Made by a program: the position numbers and the translations under genes. Below, piece after piece: positions 36,788 through 49,800 of a DNA stretch of 64,000 nucleotides. This stretch comes from Metridium senile. Taxonomy: Eukaryota; Cnidaria; Anthozoa; Actiniaria; Metridiidae. The stretch's first letter is position 1; the number at the start of each line of letters is the position of its first letter. Below the pieces are notes generated by a model. It had not been told where the DNA came from and did no database searches. It worked only from the letters and a program-made list of their open reading frames with translations. Location of the stretch: NCBI GenBank assembly GCA_949775045.1, contig OX459095.1, positions 20,640,311 to 20,704,310 of the forward strand. Direction: 5' to 3'.

Positions 36788-37373
36788 TGTCGGGTCGGAC
36801 AATAATGTTTTGCTACTTGCTGAATTTCTTTTATTTTTTTCGTTTTATGGGAGAGTAAATGTTTGGATGATCTTTAAGGTGACTGGCAACTTTTGGGATT
36901 AATTTTAAATTTTCTTTAAACTACGATTTTTTATTGATTTTTTAATAAAAAATTTAATGGTTATTTCAAATATGAAAAGAAAAATGGGGTATTCCGAGCT
37001 TGTCTAAGAAATAACCAGCATTTCATGGATAGCAAAATTTGTGCCAACGGAAGTGGTATGGAAGAAAAGAAAATAGCTATTTTCATACATTATATTAGCA
37101 CAACTGCTGGTTAGTGAATCATTCTTCAATATGACATGTGTATTTTTGAATAAAGACAAAGAAATACCTTGATCTGTCATAATTCATCCTTTCAGTGCTT
37201 TCAAAACTTGCATGAAGTCTAACAAAAACTCCTACGAAAATCTATTTTTTTAACTTTTAAAAAAAGTTGGATATAACAGATTTTTTTAGGTAAGCATATA
37301 AAAAGTATACTAAAGTCCCATGCAAATTTCGAGGGTTTTGCCCTGTTGAAGCTTAAAATAAATGTGTATGGTT
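36788..37373. mobile_element. truncated copy of the outer TTAA element of ACSS2 intron 1
   Basis: GGTCGGACAATAATG to TGTGTATGGTTT matches 38934-39150 joined to 42486-42830 in intron 1, including about 85 bp left of the TTAA (36874-36877). The last 80 bp of the element are missing and there is no inner insertion. Confidence 0.8.
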
Positions 37374-37603
37374 TATAAGAAACAATCATAAAATTAGACA
37401 GTCGAGGACTGCATGTTTGAAATGGCTCAATATAATAAAGGGAAAATATAAATAGACATAAATTAGAGATGATAAAAAGGCTCTTAGAAAGATTTTGTTG
37501 TAAAAACATGTTGTAATAGCCATATATTGTTTTCATCGCCATGTAAAATAGTGATCTCGCAAACAATAACCCCCACGTACGCATAATTAATTAAACTGAC
37601 CCA

Positions 37604-38010
37604 GAACGAAAATTGTCAACCAAAAAGAAATACGTCGGACCTCCCCGCCATTTAACCCCCCGAGTTCATCGCCTGGGTTTGAATTAAGGGAATTCCTTGG
37701 CTAATCACATACAGTCTCTGATGCATGCTAGAGATTAATATAAAAAGAAGTCTGCACCCCCCCCCCCCCCCCCCTTGTCTTGATAATTGACAACTGATAA
37801 ATCCTTAACAAATTCGTAATACAAACGAGCTAAGTTGTTATAATGAAATTATATATAAATATGTACAGCGTGTACAGCGTGTACAGCTTTTTTACGACGA
37901 TAGATTGGATGTTATGGCCAACACATGACTAAACGACTTCTATAAAATTAGACCCGAAATTATCAGTATTTCTTGAGAAAGAAATAAGGAAACTCTCAGA
38001 TTTCTATTTT
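37604..38010. repeat. right end of duplication unit 2
   Basis: About 410 bp nearly identical to 29410-29822, including GTACAGCGTGTACAGCGTG and the C run. It ends about 80 bp before the first ATG of the ACSS2 exon 1 frame. Confidence 0.85.
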
Positions 38011-38189
38011 AATTCTATAATTTTTTCTCAAGAAATACTAATTTTGGAATTTTGTGAAAACGTTAAACTAATTTTAATCAGGAACTAGCAAGAATGATCG
38101 AGCACCCCATCCCCACTCTCCCCACAGTGATATCAAACCTTCCCTACCCCTCCCTACATAGTTATCATTGTCATATCGGGTACCATTCA

Positions 38190-41100
38190 ATGGACACCAA
38201 AATGGCGGCTGTTACTTCAGAACACGAACAAGAATTGGTGGGCTGGTTTTATCCTTCTGAGGAGATCAAGAAGGTAGCTCATGTACCAAGCATGGAGACT
38301 TATCAAACTATGCACAAGCGTTCTTTGGAGGACCCAGCAGGTTTTTGGGGTGATATAGCGAAGGATTTCTACTGGAAGGTCCCGCCAAAACCAGAAAGCT
38401 TTCTCAAGTACAACTTCAACGTTGACGAAGGAGTTGAAATTAAATGGATGCAAGGAGCCAAGACCAATATATGTTATAATGTACTGGATAGGAATGTGGA
38501 GAAAGGTTTAGGGAATACTGTAGCATTTTATTGGTGAGTTTTGACACACCTGATCCATCCAATATCACCCATGAATATCTTAGCCGAGTGACGTGTCAAA
38601 TTTCTTTTCTTATCTTCTTTTTACCTACTTTTGCCTCCTTAACTAAGCCATTACTAAATTATCATGCATATTGTACTTTATTTTAAGTGCTCGCATGCAG
38701 TAGGAAAGTTTTCTATTTCAAAACATTTTCGTGAAGTCTTTGTGCATAAAAACTCATGCTAACTTTCACCCAAACAATAGCCTGAAGTCAAAACAAATTC
38801 TCTACTCTACCGTCAAATTCACCGATTACTACATTAATTATACAACTGAATACTCGCTAGTGAATATCATGCAAAGACCTTTGACTCAGCGGTGAGATCG
38901 TACGATACAACGCAAAAATAACTCCTAGGGTCGGGTCGGACAATAATGTTTTGCTACTTGCTGAATTTCTTTTATTTTTTTCGTTTTATGGGAGAGTAAT
39001 TTTTTGGATGATCTTTAAGGTGACTGGGAACTTTTGGGATTAATTTTAAATTTTCTTTAAACTACGATTTTTAGTAAAAAATTTAATGGTTATTTCAAAT
39101 ATGAAAAGAAAAATGGGTATTCCGAGCTTGTCTAAGAAATAACCAGCATTTAAGAGCGAGTCCGTGTGAAAACCATGCAAAATCAAAAAATGTGTCTACA
39201 ACGGGTATCACCGATTTCTTTCATTTTTGGCCGAGATATGTATTTTAGTGTAAATATTAACTGTGTGCAATATCAAACAAAAATATTAAATTCTCTAGCA
39301 GATATTGTGGTTTAAGGGAAAGTAGTCAGACGAACGATAAAAATTGGTTGAAATTTACACCAACTTTACAAATCAATTTCTCTAAAACTATAGCTTTTTT
39401 CTTACCTGGAATTCGTACAGACCTACTACAACATATAATATAATAAATACAACGACAGTATCCAAGTATCAAAAGATTTATTTAAAGAAAATTTTCGCTT
39501 TTATTTACATATCAGGCTATGAAATCTACATTTTGAGTATGCATTCTTAACAATTCGATATACAAGATCCGGCAACTTTTTAAAACCACAGAGTTTGACT
39601 TTTATGTACAACTGATAATGGTTAACAAATACAAAGAAAACAATTTATGTAAAGTTTTAAAGGTGAAGAGATACAGTATCACGAATTTCGCGTTTTTACA
39701 CGTATCCAATGCATAAGACTAATGGCCATTTGCGACTAAAAAAGTCGATAAGTTGAAAATACTTACCTAAAAACAACAGCTAATGTAGTGGGGCGATTTA
39801 AGAAGTCATAAATGTACAATGTTAAAATATTTTAACTATACGCTGTTTTTTTCCCGAAAGAAATACATACAAAAACATGCCTAGTTTGCATCAATATCAA
39901 TGCCAGTGATAATGCTAAGCTGATTAAATGGTTCAAATTACAACAAAGAGCCTTGAGTTGATTTTAATATATATAAATATCCGAAACTTACATCTTTAAG
40001 ACAGCAGTTTCGTAAAATAAAAGTCGAAAACGTGGAAATTATCCAAATTTCAACGACAGCATAGCCAAGTGTGATTATCAGTACTAAACAATCAACTGTC
40101 ACGAACTGGTTCCCGGTCGTTGACCATTTTAGCGTTAACTTTCAGAAAAGCATGTTATTATGACATAAAAAATGGAATGAAATAATAGTGGTAATAACAA
40201 TAAAATATAATACTGCCAGGCCCAACAGAGATCGTAAAGTGAGTTAGCGATTCTCTTTCATCAAACAAATAAAATGTTGACATTTGTCTATTAAAAAAAT
40301 TGCATACTAATGTTGAAAACAAATTTTAGCCTAACGATGTATTCTAGGTATCGTTAAACTGACTAAATAAATGTATATTTTTTGGTCCAACTACATGTAT
40401 TCTATTTGAAATAATATTTTTTACCTACCTGTTTTTTTTGTTCACATTGTCAGTTGTTTATAGTAATTATCACTAGACTAGACCAATTATGTTTGATTGA
40501 CGGAAGAAAATTGCTTCACAGTCGTTTGACGGGAATGGCAAGTAATCGATGGTAATCCAGATTCATCTTATTCACTCTCTAGATATCTCAACGTAAAAAA
40601 GAAACGGCTCAATTCAAATCTCTTCAATACTAGTTGTCAATTTATATAGTATTCAATTAAAATTCCAGCCTAAACCAAAGTGGTCTCTATGCAGCGGACA
40701 ATCACATATTGTCATAACATCTGTATTTTCAGTTTTAAAAACACCAGCTCTTAAGGGACTGTTCATTTATTTCATCTCAGGGGGGGCTGGTGGTTTTTGT
40801 TTAATGTCAATATTTATAAAAATTAGCCCCCTCTAAAAAGCTTTTGTATGATTTTGACCCCCCTTTTAAAACATAACGTTTGAATTTTTACCCCCACCAA
40901 TTTTTACCCTCCATAAAAATACTAGGTACCAGTCTTATTTTAAGTGTAGATTTTTTTTAATTTTACCCCCTCTTTTTAGTACTCTGATATCAAATCCCCC
41001 CCCCCCTAAAAAACGTTTTTTGAAAAATTTACTCCCCACCAAAATCCACCAGCCCCCCCCCCCCCCCCCCCCCTACGATGTAATAAACGAACAGTCCCTA

Positions 41101-44100
41101 AAAACCAAAGTTTCCACTCTTACTTCACATCTTTAACAGCCAAGTAGATGGGTGCAGATAATCTTTGTTCAAGATTTTTAAGGTTACCGTAGCAAAACAA
41201 AACAGGTGTCATTGTTTCTTCGAGAACTTCCACAATTTTCCACAGAAAGATTGTTAAAAGAGCAAACTGTAATAAAATAATTACTGTATGTCAAAATTAA
41301 CCTCAACTAATGCACGTAAAATGACAATTAATGTCGGTGTCTACCAAACATGCCAGTTAGTCAAATGTCAATTTCTAATTTATGCAAAACGACAACAAGA
41401 ACACTTGAAGCAAAATGTATGTCTTTTAAATATGTCTTACTAGAACTTTAATAATATATATTTATGAAAACGTATTCATATCCCTGGAGAGTGATCATAA
41501 TCAGGATAATAATAAATCGAAAAGGTTTAATTGTTTACATAGTTTTATATAGTACACTGTTACTTTGTCTGTTTCTGTTTTTAGCAACCGCATAAGTTCA
41601 ATAATTTCTTTAACATGTTGTGTGAGGTTAATAAATGCATAATTCTAATACTGTAAAAATTATTTTGTTTCAAAAAATAATAATATTGTGAAAAAAATAA
41701 TTTATAAAATATCGTTTTTAACATAGGAAAGCTGAAGGTAGACAGACAAAACATTACTGTATTCGGCTTACAAGCCTAAAACTTTGTTGTAACATTATCT
41801 TATATAATGATGAATATCATTATTTTAATTCATATAATTGATTATTATCATTATATTGGGATCATATTTAGCGAGTTGTAGACTTGTTGTATATTTAGTT
41901 TTGTCACGTGACAACTTCAAACAATGTAAATTTCATCATTTTCTTAGTTATTTTTCACTTGGAAAAAAAAAACTTTACAGACTTTTTTGATAAAACATTG
42001 TCTCTATCTGATAAAGGTTTCGAAGTTATATGAATAACTGCCGGATAGGTGCAAAATAGCTCTTTTCTAGAGTATATTTTTTTTACACTTTTCGTCAAAG
42101 CTGAAAAATAGCAATAACTCAACCCATTATAAAACAACCCAATAATTGTCTCACGACTTTTTATTCAACTTAAAGTACTAATAAGATAATTGCTAAACGT
42201 GGACAGAATATTGGTCCAGAAAACAAACTGCAAAGGAAATACGAGGCCGCAAAACTTTAGGTATATTTTATGCAAATTTTGACCGTTTTTAGGGTAAAAT
42301 ACTCAAACGGTTGTAACTTTAAGCCTTTTTAATTTAAATCCAAAAAAATTCACCAAAGTAATAAGTTAACTAAGATGTACAATCCAGCTAAGTTTGAAGA
42401 AAATTGGTGATGTACGGTGTAGACTGGTCTGCATGGTTTTTACGCGGACTCGCTCTTAATAGATGTCTACAAGCGAGATTTTGAAGCAAAATTTGTGCCA
42501 ACGGAAGTGGTATGGAAGAAAAGAAAATAGCTATTTTCATACATTATATAGCACAACTGCTGGTTAGTGAATCATTCTTCAATATGACATGGATATTTTT
42601 GAATAAAGACAAAGAAATACCTTGATCTGTCATAATTCGTCCTTTCAGTGCTTTCAAAACTTGCATGAAGTCTAACAAAAACTCCTACGAAAATCTATTT
42701 TTTTAACTTTTTAAAAAAGTTGGATATAACAGATTTTTTAGGTAAGCATATAAAAAGTATACTAGAGTCCCATGCAAAATTCGAGGGTTTTGCCCTGTTG
42801 AAGCTTAAAATAAATGTGTATGGTTTCTAAAAAAAAAAAATTATTATTTTATTCAGCTGTTTTTGTGTGTGTGCACATTGAATGTTCCAAAGTAGCCAGT
42901 CACCTTAAGAAATGAAAATCAAACATCATTCTGCTGATTATTATCTTGCAAATTGTCTTTGAAGGTTCAAGGTATGAACATTATTTTTTTCTTTCTTTCA
43001 GGGAAGGGAATTTTGTAGGTGACCAAAAAGAAATTACTTATGGAGAACTTCTAAAACTTGTCAAGAAATTTTCAAATGTACTTATTTCAAAAGGTATGTA
43101 ATAGAACAGCTGTTGTTCTGAAATGTTTACTAATACTAACAATCTATCAACTATAGAAGCAATCTTAGAAGACTTCAGAAGCATGCATTGAGTTGTGGTT
43201 CTCCTAATGCTTCTCTTGTCTTCTTTTCCTGGCTTCTCTTTTTTTGCATAACTTACTGCATAGATCATCTTTTTTTATTTTGCTTTTCCTTTTTGGGAAG
43301 GTAGGGACACCACAACAGCTTCATGCAAATTGTCTGTGGGGCCCAGTAGTGTAGATAGGTTAGACCACACCACCGGGAGCTCTGTGCCCTACTTTTAGTG
43401 GAATAATGGTGTGGGTTCTTGTATGTATGTCCCTCCTGTACAATGTGGAGAGATAGGACCTCTGGTTTAAATTATCCTTATCAGAGAAGAAATGCAGGTC
43501 TAACAGTTTGCAGATGTAATTATAAGGGAAGCACTAGCCTGCGTAGCGGCTCTCTAGGGGGAAAGGGGGAGAGAGAGGGGAAAGGAGGAAGAGAGGGACT
43601 GGGGGAGAGAGAAGGGAAGGGAGAGCCTGCAATGGTCCTATTGTTTCATCGTTATCCGCCCCCAATCAATGGATATTTTCGCTTGTCATAATTATCCAAT
43701 CAGAGAGACATTTTTAAATACCCTTATGTTTGCTGTCAAAACACAAATATACATGAAGCAGACCAATATGGTTCAAACAATGTAAAAAACAAGGATATTA
43801 TTTTCTTACGGACTGAAACATAATTCCAAATGAAAGTCCTACTGCAATTGTTTAAATTTTGGCATTCGGGTAGAAAAGATCTAGATGACTTAGGATCAAT
43901 AATCGCTGATCGTTTGTGAACTCACATTGAGATAATTATTATAGATAACTGTCTTCAAGTTGTTTGTAATCATTGGCCATGGAAAATAAAAAGACCCAGA
44001 TAATAACAGAAAGACAAGGTTAATTCCTTTTTACCAAAGTAAGCGTAATTCTCATTCAACAAATATAGTTTGGACAACCATAAATCTATAATTTCTAACG

Positions 44101-46864
44101 GTACACGTGTGACCTCAGTTAACCTTAGGTAATGTTATATTATGTTTATACCACTATTGATACGTTTATCACAGTATTTAATCAGCTGATCTGTTACTTA
44201 AGCTTGATTGACGTACTCTCGACCAATGGGAATTTTCCTTCCGCCAGCAGAAGGAGAAATAACGATGAAACAATAGGACCATTGCAGGCTCTCCCTTCCC
44301 TTCTCTCTCCCCCAGCCCCTCTCTTCCTCCTTTCCCCTCTCCCTCCCCCTCCCCCTAGAGAGCCGCTACGCAGGCTAGGGAAGCACCTTCTCCTCAATTA
44401 TTTGAAGACCCTGTGTGTTGTTCAAGCTGGGACTTAAACTCTGCACCTCCCCCACGGTAGTCCGGCGCTTAACCAACTAAGTCAACCAGTCGGCTGTTAA
44501 AAATCTTAACTTATTAATAGACCGATCCAAGGTTATTGCCGCCATCTTGCAGGGGGTGCAAAACTACTGAGGCGAGTAGAGAATGTATGTGATTTTGGAC
44601 CACTTTGAACGTACATATTATTCTTCCAATTTATTGGATTTTCAAAGTTAAAATTGTCTATCAAAGGTTTTGCATTTGTTTATAACATATCCAAAAAATA
44701 GCGCTGGGAAATGAGCTACAGGCTCTGTAATCAATATTTTAGATCTACATACAAACACTTTGTTTCAGCGATATAGAATTACACAGTAAATATAGGGAGA
44801 TTTGAAATCGCCGTTTACATACGTTTCACATAATTTAACAACCTTAGTTTAATCTCAGGTATAGCCATGCATAGTATCTTTGATATAAAATGTTTATATT
44901 GAACATTCGGCAATTTCCAGTGGAGTTATATAAGTTCAAAGTTACATACATTTACTGCTCGCCCCAGTAGTTCTGCACCCCCTACAAGATGGCGGCAATA
45001 ACCTTGGATCGGTCTATTGATCAAACCATGCTCATTTACTCATGTTGTCGTTAAAATGTGTCATTCCCAAACTATTATTTGTAGTAATAATACTGCTATT
45101 TTGTTTATCAGGAGTTCAAAAAGGTGACAGAGTAGCCATATATATGCCCATGATTATTGAACTTGTTGTAGCTATGTTAGCATGTGCTAGGATTGGAGCT
45201 ATACACTCTATTGTTGTAAGTATAACAATTATTACATGTGGAAGTTATTTTTATATACAGACATTGTATTTGCCATTTCAGTTTATGGTGCTAATGTTTT
45301 AGTTGCCTTCGTTAAGATAACTAGTGTTATTAAAGATACTAAAATCACTCTATGTCCAGTTTAACGTCATTCTGATTATTGAGGATCAAATATTAGTTTT
45401 GGGAAAGATTGGGACCAAAAACTAAGTCTGGTTAAGAGAGAATTCTGTTTTTTAGGGTCCAGTATAGAGAAGTTGAATTATTAGGATTCCTGTTAATTTA
45501 CTTTCTTATAATACATTAACAACCTGCAATGTGGATTTGCAATTTTGCTCTTTGAAAAAAACTGTTGTTTATGATTGATTCCTAAATTTTAATACCAAAA
45601 ATCACAATATAGGCATTTTCCTAATTATGTATTTCTCTTGTAATGGACAACGATAGAAGAGAGTTGGTAATGTAAAGAGAAATGATTTCCTAAATGCATG
45701 AGAGGACTGGGTATGAGTTATGTAAATGATTATGTAAATTAGCAATGTGTGTTATAAGGTTGAGTGAGTGTCAGTTAGGTTATTGTGGTCTAAGTTCGCT
45801 TAGTTGACACTTAAAGTTCGCTTAGTTGACACTTAAAATTTTGTTTTTACACATGATGTATTCATTTACTTGAAAGTATAATAAAAGTGAATTGTGGGCT
45901 TAGGCCAACCACCGCAAATTGTGTTTTGTGTTATGGACTAGAAGAAATACTAGGAACTGCTATTTTGACCAGGATTTCAAAAAACCCAAATCAAAATTCA
46001 TTAAAAACAGCACTATTTTTGCTTTAGGCCAGTCAGCCCGAGACCTTACCGATTTCATAAATTTATGAAACTACTGTGAGACCTTACCGATTTCATAAAT
46101 TTATGAAACTACACAAGACCTTACCGATTTCATAAATTTATGAAACTGCCGCAATACCCTACCAATTTTATAAATTTATGAAACTACCGCGAGACCTTAC
46201 CGATTTCTTAAATTTATGAAACTGCTGCAAATTTTGAAATAAGTACTGATTTTTATAATTTATGGGAAAAAATTTTTGCAGATAATTTGAGGAGTGCAAA
46301 ATTGCATATCCACATTGCAGGTTGTTATTGTACAACTTTGCTTGATACTGATTGAACAAGAGAGTACAATAAAATAGTAATTATGATATAGTAATAATGC
46401 TGAGTACCATCAAGTTTTTCAGTATATTATTACAGCAGTTCTCAGTCACACGTGCACCGCTCACATAAAAAGCACCGCTATAAAACGTGAAGTTGGTGGA
46501 CGTCAATCAAACTGTGTTTACGAGACGCATGGTGTTTTTACTTCAGTCGGGCTGCGAAACATGTCTGAATCCGACGAAGAGGTTATTGTGGGAATTTAGC
46601 TTCCAGCGGTGCTTTTTATGTGAGCGGTGCACGTGTGACTGAGAACTGCTGTACTTGTCTCAAAGGATTGTCCAAAATTTTGAAAACTTTTAAAACATCA
46701 CTTGTACAAGTCTATGAAGTATGAATTATACTGAAGTTTGTGTTATTTCATATAAAGTAAAGTAAAGTACATGTAAAGTAACCTTATTTAACGTCGGTAA
46801 CTTGTAACAGTCAAAGACTGATAAACTTGAGGCCGACAGTGCTCATTTTACTCCCCTCTCTCCA

Positions 46865-46896
<32 letters not shown>

Positions 46897-49800
46897 CATA
46901 AAGCTACACAGGAAAGGAGAGAAGTCGAAACAAGGATGTGAGGTCACTGGGAATCGAACTCGGGACCTCTCGCACAGAATGCCGCACACTAACCAACTGT
47001 GCCATCCTTGCTCCTATACAAATTTGTTGTATCTGTTGTAATGTTTTCACATTATTCAAAAGATGTCTACTTGTACACCAAATATGGCGACCAATTTGAA
47101 TAACTGTTGTTCTTGTTCTTGACTGACTAGCCTCTCATGCATGTGCAAACCCCATTGTGTTCCAGCAATGTTAAAAGCAATAGCAAGTTGTTATATTTGG
47201 ATTTGCTCTATATATTAAAGTAAATCTCTTCAAGTTACCATACAATGTTTTTTTTTTTTTAGTTTGGTGGATTTTCTGCTCAATCACTGGCTGATAGAAT
47301 ACTTGATTCTCAATGCAAAATCTTGTTAACAGCAGGTTTGGTTGACTTCTTTTCCTTTTTAGTTTATCCTTTTAAATTATTATGGGTGAGAAATATATAT
47401 ATTATATGTAATATAAACAATATGAATGGCCAATCTGTATTGGATATACAATAGTGAGTTGATGACAGAATAGATTGGATGCAAATATTTGTATAGTACT
47501 TATAACAGGTTCCCATTTAAATCTGTACTTTCCCATTTAAATCTGTACTTATGCAAATTTTGTTGATGTGTGCTAAACACACAGATCAACCAATCAGAGA
47601 AGCTCACTTCAGAAATAATATACTCTGATTGTTATATACTGATATACTCTGTGTGTTTAGCACACATCAACACAATTTGCATAAGTACAGATTTAAATGG
47701 GAAAGTACAGATTTAAATGGAAACCTGTTTTATGAAACTCCAACATAAGTTCTTTCATAATTTACTAAAATTGTCAAGGTAATAGTAAATCTGGCCGAGA
47801 AAAGTCAAGTTAAAGCTTGAAACTCAACACCATGACATTCTAATAATCTATGCACACAACTCTTGACTCCCATGTTGATATTATTGAGGGATGAAAAGAG
47901 GAGTGCCCAGAGAAAACCCTCATATTAAGGGAGAGATACTCAAAATAAACTCTATTCACATGTGGCACAGCTTAACCAGCTGGTGAAAAACAACTCATTA
48001 GCAGTTTGTTTTTCTCACATGAACACACTCAATGATACTTTTGTTCTCAAATTGTTTAGATGGTTCCTATCGAGGTCTGAAGCTGATAAATTTGAAAGAA
48101 ATTTCAGATGACGCCAAGAAAATCTGTCTAAAAAAGTGAGTACAAAGTGTTGTTTGGTTCCATGAGAACAGCCCTTAACAACCCTGAACCATGGATGTTG
48201 CAAGCACTCCACCAGTTAATCACAACACCAAATGATCCCCAAAGCTAACTTCATGCCAGTGTTCTCATCTCCTAATGAAGACTAGCAGTAGCAGTTGAAA
48301 CGTTGCAGCACAAATCTTCTACATTCATAGACAAACAAATACCTCTCTACTTATCATAAATCCATGATGACAAACCTTTATAACTTTGATATTACTACGG
48401 TTTTCGTCTTTCTGCAAACTCAGACATTACATTGGCTATTTGTGAAATACATTTTTGGCTGCTGCTATTAAATTACTCAGTATCTTTTATGTCTTTGATT
48501 GACAGCAGCCAAAAGTGTATAAAATGAGTGTTTGCCAAGTTAATAATGTGACAAATCATGTCAACCTTCTTTTTTATTACAGGGATTTTAAAGTTGAGAC
48601 TTGTATTGTAGTTCAGCATTATAAATCACAGTCTACACCAGACATTCAGAATGGATCAGGAAGTCCTGTTGCTAAGAAACCTTGTAAACCTCTAGATGTA
48701 AGTACATATAAAAATGCATAAATTACATAATTTCAGGGCCCCACTGAAAATCACTACTGTGAATAAAGAAATTTTCTAATTGAATCTATGATAATAATCA
48801 CTTTACATATCTGATAGGTAATATAAAAAATGTTGATTTAACTTTACTGACATTTTACCTTTTTTACTCCGACGAAGGGCTAAAGCTCAAAACTTCAGTA
48901 AAGTTAAGTCAACATTTTTTACCGGTGTTACAAATTTCATAATTATATTACCTATCATTTATATCAAACACCGACACAGCCTATACTAGTTTAGGCACTA
49001 GTTTCCATTTACTTTACATATCTCTTAAATGATGTACTAATATTCTTACTGTTATTGTAAGAACTCATGGGATGATACAGACTGTTGGTACCATGAAGTA
49101 ATGGCTGATGCAAGTGAGGACTGTGATGCTTTGTGGATGGATGCTGAAGATCCTCTATTCATGTTATACACAAGGTATGTGATGACAAAGTCCTAGCTTT
49201 TTGATTGGTCTATAACATCAGCTTATACACCGAAACAAAATATGGCATCCAATTTTAATAGCTTTTGTTCTTGTCTGACCAGCCTCGTGTTCACGTTTAA
49301 ACACGATGGAGTTTTCACATGTATGCGAGGCTAGCCAGTCAAGAACAATAGTTATTAAAATTGGACGTCATATTTCAATTCGGTGTATCCTGCTGTGCTA
49401 CTCCTAGAAGTGGTTCCCCTGAAGTGAATACATATAGCAATTTATCTCACATCATATAAAATAAAGCCAATCAGAATGCTTGAAAGCCGTTGTAAATTCG
49501 GCGGTATTCAACTGTCTCTGCCTATGAGACATTGCAGGTTTTCTTTATCTTATATGATTAATAGTTATACACTGTTTTCTTGTGACTTACTGTGAATATC
49601 CAACTCATCACTTGTATTTTCTTTGCATACACACTCGCCTAATGGCTTGTGTGCATACTATAGGTGACTCTTGTCACACAAAACCATTATATAACTAGTA
49701 TTAATACATGGGCGCGGAGATATAAGTTTTATCGACTTTGAACACAAGAAGATAAATTTTATATCTCTAAATGCTCATGTATTAATGATAATGATAATGC

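Larger units (their letters stand above)
39019..42904. mobile_element. TTAA-flanked element in ACSS2 intron 1 (outer)
   Basis: TTAA at 39015-39018 and 42905-42908 flank GGTGACTGG...CCAGTCACC. Without the inner insertion it is about 0.58 kb. A truncated copy lies at 36878-37373. No ORF. Confidence 0.8.

Noticed and set aside
46040..46228. CRISPR-like regular repeats
   Set aside because: Eukaryotic context, spacers of only a few bases, no cas genes.
46925..47012. Functional tRNA gene
   Set aside because: A and B boxes are present but no complete cloverleaf; the SINE body follows.
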